Part shown: one piece after another, positions 61,893 to 64,000 of the stretch
How the letters are laid out: the number at the start of each line of letters is the position of its first letter
Numbering within the stretch: position 1 is the stretch's first letter
Source of the DNA: Flammeovirga aprica JL-4
Lineage (GTDB): Bacteria; Bacteroidota; Bacteroidia; Cytophagales; Flammeovirgaceae
Direction of reading: 5' to 3'
DNA: 64,000 nt
NCBI RefSeq assembly: GCF_012844305.1
Contig: NZ_JABANE010000018.1
Location: 1-64,000 of the forward strand
Notes under the pieces: model-generated
The model's database searches: none
What the model was told of the DNA's origin: nothing
The model's input: only the letters and a program-made list of their open reading frames with translations
Program-made: the position numbers and the translations under genes

Positions 61893-62102
61893 CACCTTAA
61901 CCACCCTTCTGTAGAAATTGCAGAAACATTACTCATTGAGTTGTTTTATAAGCAAAAGCAGGATATGGCAGAAAAAGCATTGAGATATCTTGAAAAGATT
62001 GAGGAAGAGTATTCCTCTCCTAATCACAATAACAAAGAGATCAGGGTATATCAAGATAAACTGATTGAAAAATTGAATGATTTAAGGAAAAATAAAGAAT
62101 AA
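61893..62102 (+). pseudogene. Downstream part of the interrupted zinc-ribbon gene
   Basis: The frame continues from the TAA at 61890 without a shift and encodes a helical, TPR-like segment (HPSVEIAETLLIELFYKQ, then MAEKALRYLEKIEEEY) to a second TAA at 62100-62102. An internal ATG at 61956 could start a 48-residue peptide, but the sequence reads as the natural C-terminus of the upstream protein. Confidence 0.6.
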
Positions 62103-62134
62103 TTAAAAGTCTATTATCAATATCAATACACCAT

Positions 62135-62178
62135 ACTTTCAATTATTTCTGAAAGTTTAAAAATGTTTTATATATTTG
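62135..62178 (+). promoter_or_regulatory. Operator O3 and candidate promoter of the DUF4153 gene
   Basis: ACTTTCA-ATTATTTC-TGAAAGT (62135-62156) is followed 14 bases later by TATATTTG (62171-62178), which fits TAnnTTTG. The spacing mirrors that at O2, so repression is likely when occupied. Confidence 0.7.
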
Positions 62179-62260
62179 TCAACAACAAAATTCTCAAATC
62201 AAACATTTATCCTCCAAAATTTCATGAAAACATAGAGATAGATAATAAAAACCGACTCAA

Positions 62261-62282
62261 ACTTTCAATTTTATCTGAAACT
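62261..62282 (+). promoter_or_regulatory. Operator O4 next to the DUF4153 start
   Basis: ACTTTCA-ATTTTATC-TGAAACT, 18 bases before the ATG at 62301; O1 lies 17 bases before its own gene. O3 and O4 also share the following tttaaaaat. Confidence 0.7.
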
Positions 62283-62300
62283 TTAAAAATTAAAATAACT

Positions 62301-64000
62301 ATGAATACTCACTCTCTAAAAACAATCATCTCATCTGCTCAAAAAACCGTAAAACGGTTTACCTCAACATGGCTTTGTGCTGTTATCATATGTATAACCT
62401 TAAACTATACAATACTTTTTGACACACTTGATGATAATTATTTAGTATTGAACCTGGTATTATCCTTGACGTTAGGGATATCTTTATTTTTTGCATTAGA
62501 TATTTGGTCTGAGACAAGAAAGAATACTTTGAAATGGAGGGTAATTACAAACAGTATTGGTTATATACTTTTGATCCTCTATTATTTCACTTTACCAACC
62601 TCAAATGATACGAATAATACAGAAATACACATTGTGTATTATATCATTTATTGTATTATCCTGCATTTATTAGTATCGATTGCCCCTGCTCTTTCATCTA
62701 AAACTCAACACTCATTTTGGTCTTTTAATAAAAACTTATTTATACGCTTTTGGGTTTCCTTACTTTATGCTGGTGTTATCTATATAGGTATCACGTTGGC
62801 TCTTCTTTCTCTAAAATACGCCTTTAATATTAGTATAGAGGGTGAAATCTATTTATGCATTTTAATTCTTTGTGCTTCTATCATTAACATATGGATCTTC
62901 TTATCAGGTATTGATGTTGATTTATTCAAAAATGATAAAGAAAACGTTTACCCCAAAGGACTGAAAATTTTCACACAATATATTTTATTACCGCTTTTAC
63001 TGATTTATTTAGTTATCATTTATGCCTATGGAATTCAAGTTTTAATTACTGGTGATTGGCCCAATGGAAAAATTTCACTGATGATTATAGGAGTAGCGAT
63101 TCTTGGATATTTAACCAATCTACTTTTATTTCCAATTGCCTATTTGAAGCAAAAAAACTGGTTAAAAACTTTTTATAAAGTACTCTATTACTTAATGATT
63201 CCACTTGCAGTACTCATTTTATACCTCATTTATATCCGAATCAATGAATATGGGTTTACTATTCATAGGTACTATGTTCTCCTTATTGGGATTTGGATTT
63301 TTTTCACTTCAATTTATCAAATCATTCAACCTGGCAATATCAAGGTCATCCCCATTAGTCTTACTATTTTTATCAGTTTGTCCACTTTTGGTTTTTGGAG
63401 TATGGAAAATGTCAGTGAAAGAAGTCAAGTGAATCATTTAAGAGAAGTGTTAACTGAAGTTGGTGTCTTAAAACAGGGAAAATTACTTTTTGAATATGAT
63501 ATTAAAACTGATTCCTTAATTAGTGAATCTAACACTATTCCAACTACAACAAGTGAGAAAGTTGAAGAAATAGAATCTACCATAAATTACTTAGGCAGGT
63601 ATCATGGTTTTAAGTCAATTAACCCTTGGTTTAAGCAAGACTTAGAGGAAATTAGAATTTATAAAGATAGTTCCAAAATTGATGCTTGGAACCTCCACTT
63701 CATATTAGGTTTAAATAAATTTCATTACAAAATTGAAGGTAAAAAGAATATAAGATTTTATAATTCTAAGGATAAGGTACTTCAACTAAATAGATTTGAC
63801 TATTATTTAGAATATTCAATTTATTACAGTGATAATAATCTGAAGCAATATAATCTGGATGATAAACTAGTAGAAGTTGAATTAGAGGATTGTATAAATC
63901 TGGGAATTAGGCTTAATGGTGAAATAGTTAAAACGATTAATCTTGTTGATTTTACTCTTGATCTGAATAGAAAGTATCCTTCTCAAAAAAATGATCCTCC
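62301..64000 (+). CDS. DUF4153 membrane protein, 3' end outside the window
   Basis: The frame opens at the ATG at 62301 and is still open at base 64000 (566 codons). It begins MNTHSLKTIISSAQKTVKRF, then carries about ten membrane helices up to residue ~370 (ICITLNYTILF, LILYYFTLP, FWVSLLYAGVIYIGITLALL, DVDLFKNDKENVYPKGL...). This matches the layout of DUF4153 proteins. A soluble C-terminal part follows (WFKQDLEEIRIYKDSS). Two GbsR-type operators precede it, so the regulator at 60190 probably controls it. Function of the family is unknown. Confidence 0.82.
   Translation, partial: MNTHSLKTIISSAQKTVKRFTSTWLCAVIICITLNYTILFDTLDDNYLVLNLVLSLTLGISLFFALDIWSETRKNTLKWRVITNSIGYILLILYYFTLPTSNDTNNTEIHIVYYIIYCIILHLLVSIAPALSSKTQHSFWSFNKNLFIRFWVSLLYAGVIYIGITLALLSLKYAFNISIEGEIYLCILILCASIINIWIFLSGIDVDLFKNDKENVYPKGLKIFTQYILLPLLLIYLVIIYAYGIQVLITGDWPNGKISLMIIGVAILGYLTNLLLFPIAYLKQKNWLKTFYKVLYYLMIPLAVLILYLIYIRINEYGFTIHRYYVLLIGIWIFFTSIYQIIQPGNIKVIPISLTIFISLSTFGFWSMENVSERSQVNHLREVLTEVGVLKQGKLLFEYDIKTDSLISESNTIPTTTSEKVEEIESTINYLGRYHGFKSINPWFKQDLEEIRIYKDSSKIDAWNLHFILGLNKFHYKIEGKKNIRFYNSKDKVLQLNRFDYYLEYSIYYSDNNLKQYNLDDKLVEVELEDCINLGIRLNGEIVKTINLVDFTLDLNRKYPSQKNDP

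Noticed and set aside
1..64000. tRNA, rRNA, insertion sequences, integrase or phage genes
   Set aside because: I looked for their usual signals and found none; palindromic elements here lack any transposase gene.

Overview
The window is AT-rich chromosomal DNA of a Bacteroidota bacterium, most likely a marine Cytophagales member close to Flammeovirga (the genus is an inference). The evidence is the set of protein families (TonB receptors with carboxypeptidase-regulatory domains, a Porin_10 porin, LruC, DUF4374, DUF3604, 7TM-DISM/SpoIIE, many lipoproteins with short S-C lipoboxes), the near absence of Shine-Dalgarno sites, and promoters with the Bacteroidota -7 element TAnnTTTG. I see no rRNA, tRNA, CRISPR array, transposase or phage gene. 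Family names are by recognition, not by search.

Layout. 1-1200: a gene remnant, a duplicated promoter and a nested palindrome ahead of a small lipoprotein gene. 1204-6102: a class III cyclase (-), prolyl oligopeptidase and a small beta-barrel protein. 6263-12412: a Xus-like siderophore uptake operon (TonB receptor, DUF4374 lipoprotein, Spy-like lipoprotein, PepSY membrane protein). 12464-16690: two paralogous AraC regulators around a DUF3604 lipoprotein. 16911-21726: a minus-strand operon for beta-mannosidase, an AGE-family epimerase and an aldo/keto reductase. 21994-28048: a VOC protein, a LruC protein and a large BspA-type LRR protein. 28134-30570: a receiver-sugar transferase fusion and two lone receivers. 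30866-36396: CysM, a DUF3347 lipoprotein, a 7TM-DISM/SpoIIE phosphatase, a BtuF-like protein and PflA. 36400-42083: a minus-strand run from yihY to a Nudix gene that includes a Porin_10 porin. 42375-48003: a WD40-caspase, a YecH-like protein and a Sel1 protein with a dead caspase domain. 48343-50445: a SusC-like barrel. 50680-59259: two LRR/BRCT-like proteins around a HEILH/VWA-like protein and a MoxR ATPase. 59423-64000: a GbsR-type regulator, two small membrane proteins, a lipoprotein, an interrupted zinc-ribbon gene and a truncated DUF4153 gene.

Regulation can be read in two places. A pair of 15-bp direct repeats 21 bp apart, 22 bp ahead of TACATTTG, precedes both the Xus-like operon and the DUF3604 gene, so one AraC protein probably controls both. 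A second, different pair sits upstream of the other AraC gene and drives only a ~100-nt transcript with a terminator. Four copies of a 22-bp palindrome (AGTTTCA-N8-TGAAAST) lie at the GbsR-type gene, its small membrane partners and the DUF4153 gene, defining a local regulon.

The best candidate for an undescribed system is 50680-59259. Two proteins share the order LRR, BRCT-like, HEAT-like, conserved domain, LRR, and they bracket a zinc-motif/VWA-like protein and a MoxR-type AAA+ ATPase. Next to caspase-WD40 and pseudocaspase-Sel1 genes, this resembles the NTPase-driven conflict or quality-control systems of complex bacteria, but its function is inferred only from architecture.
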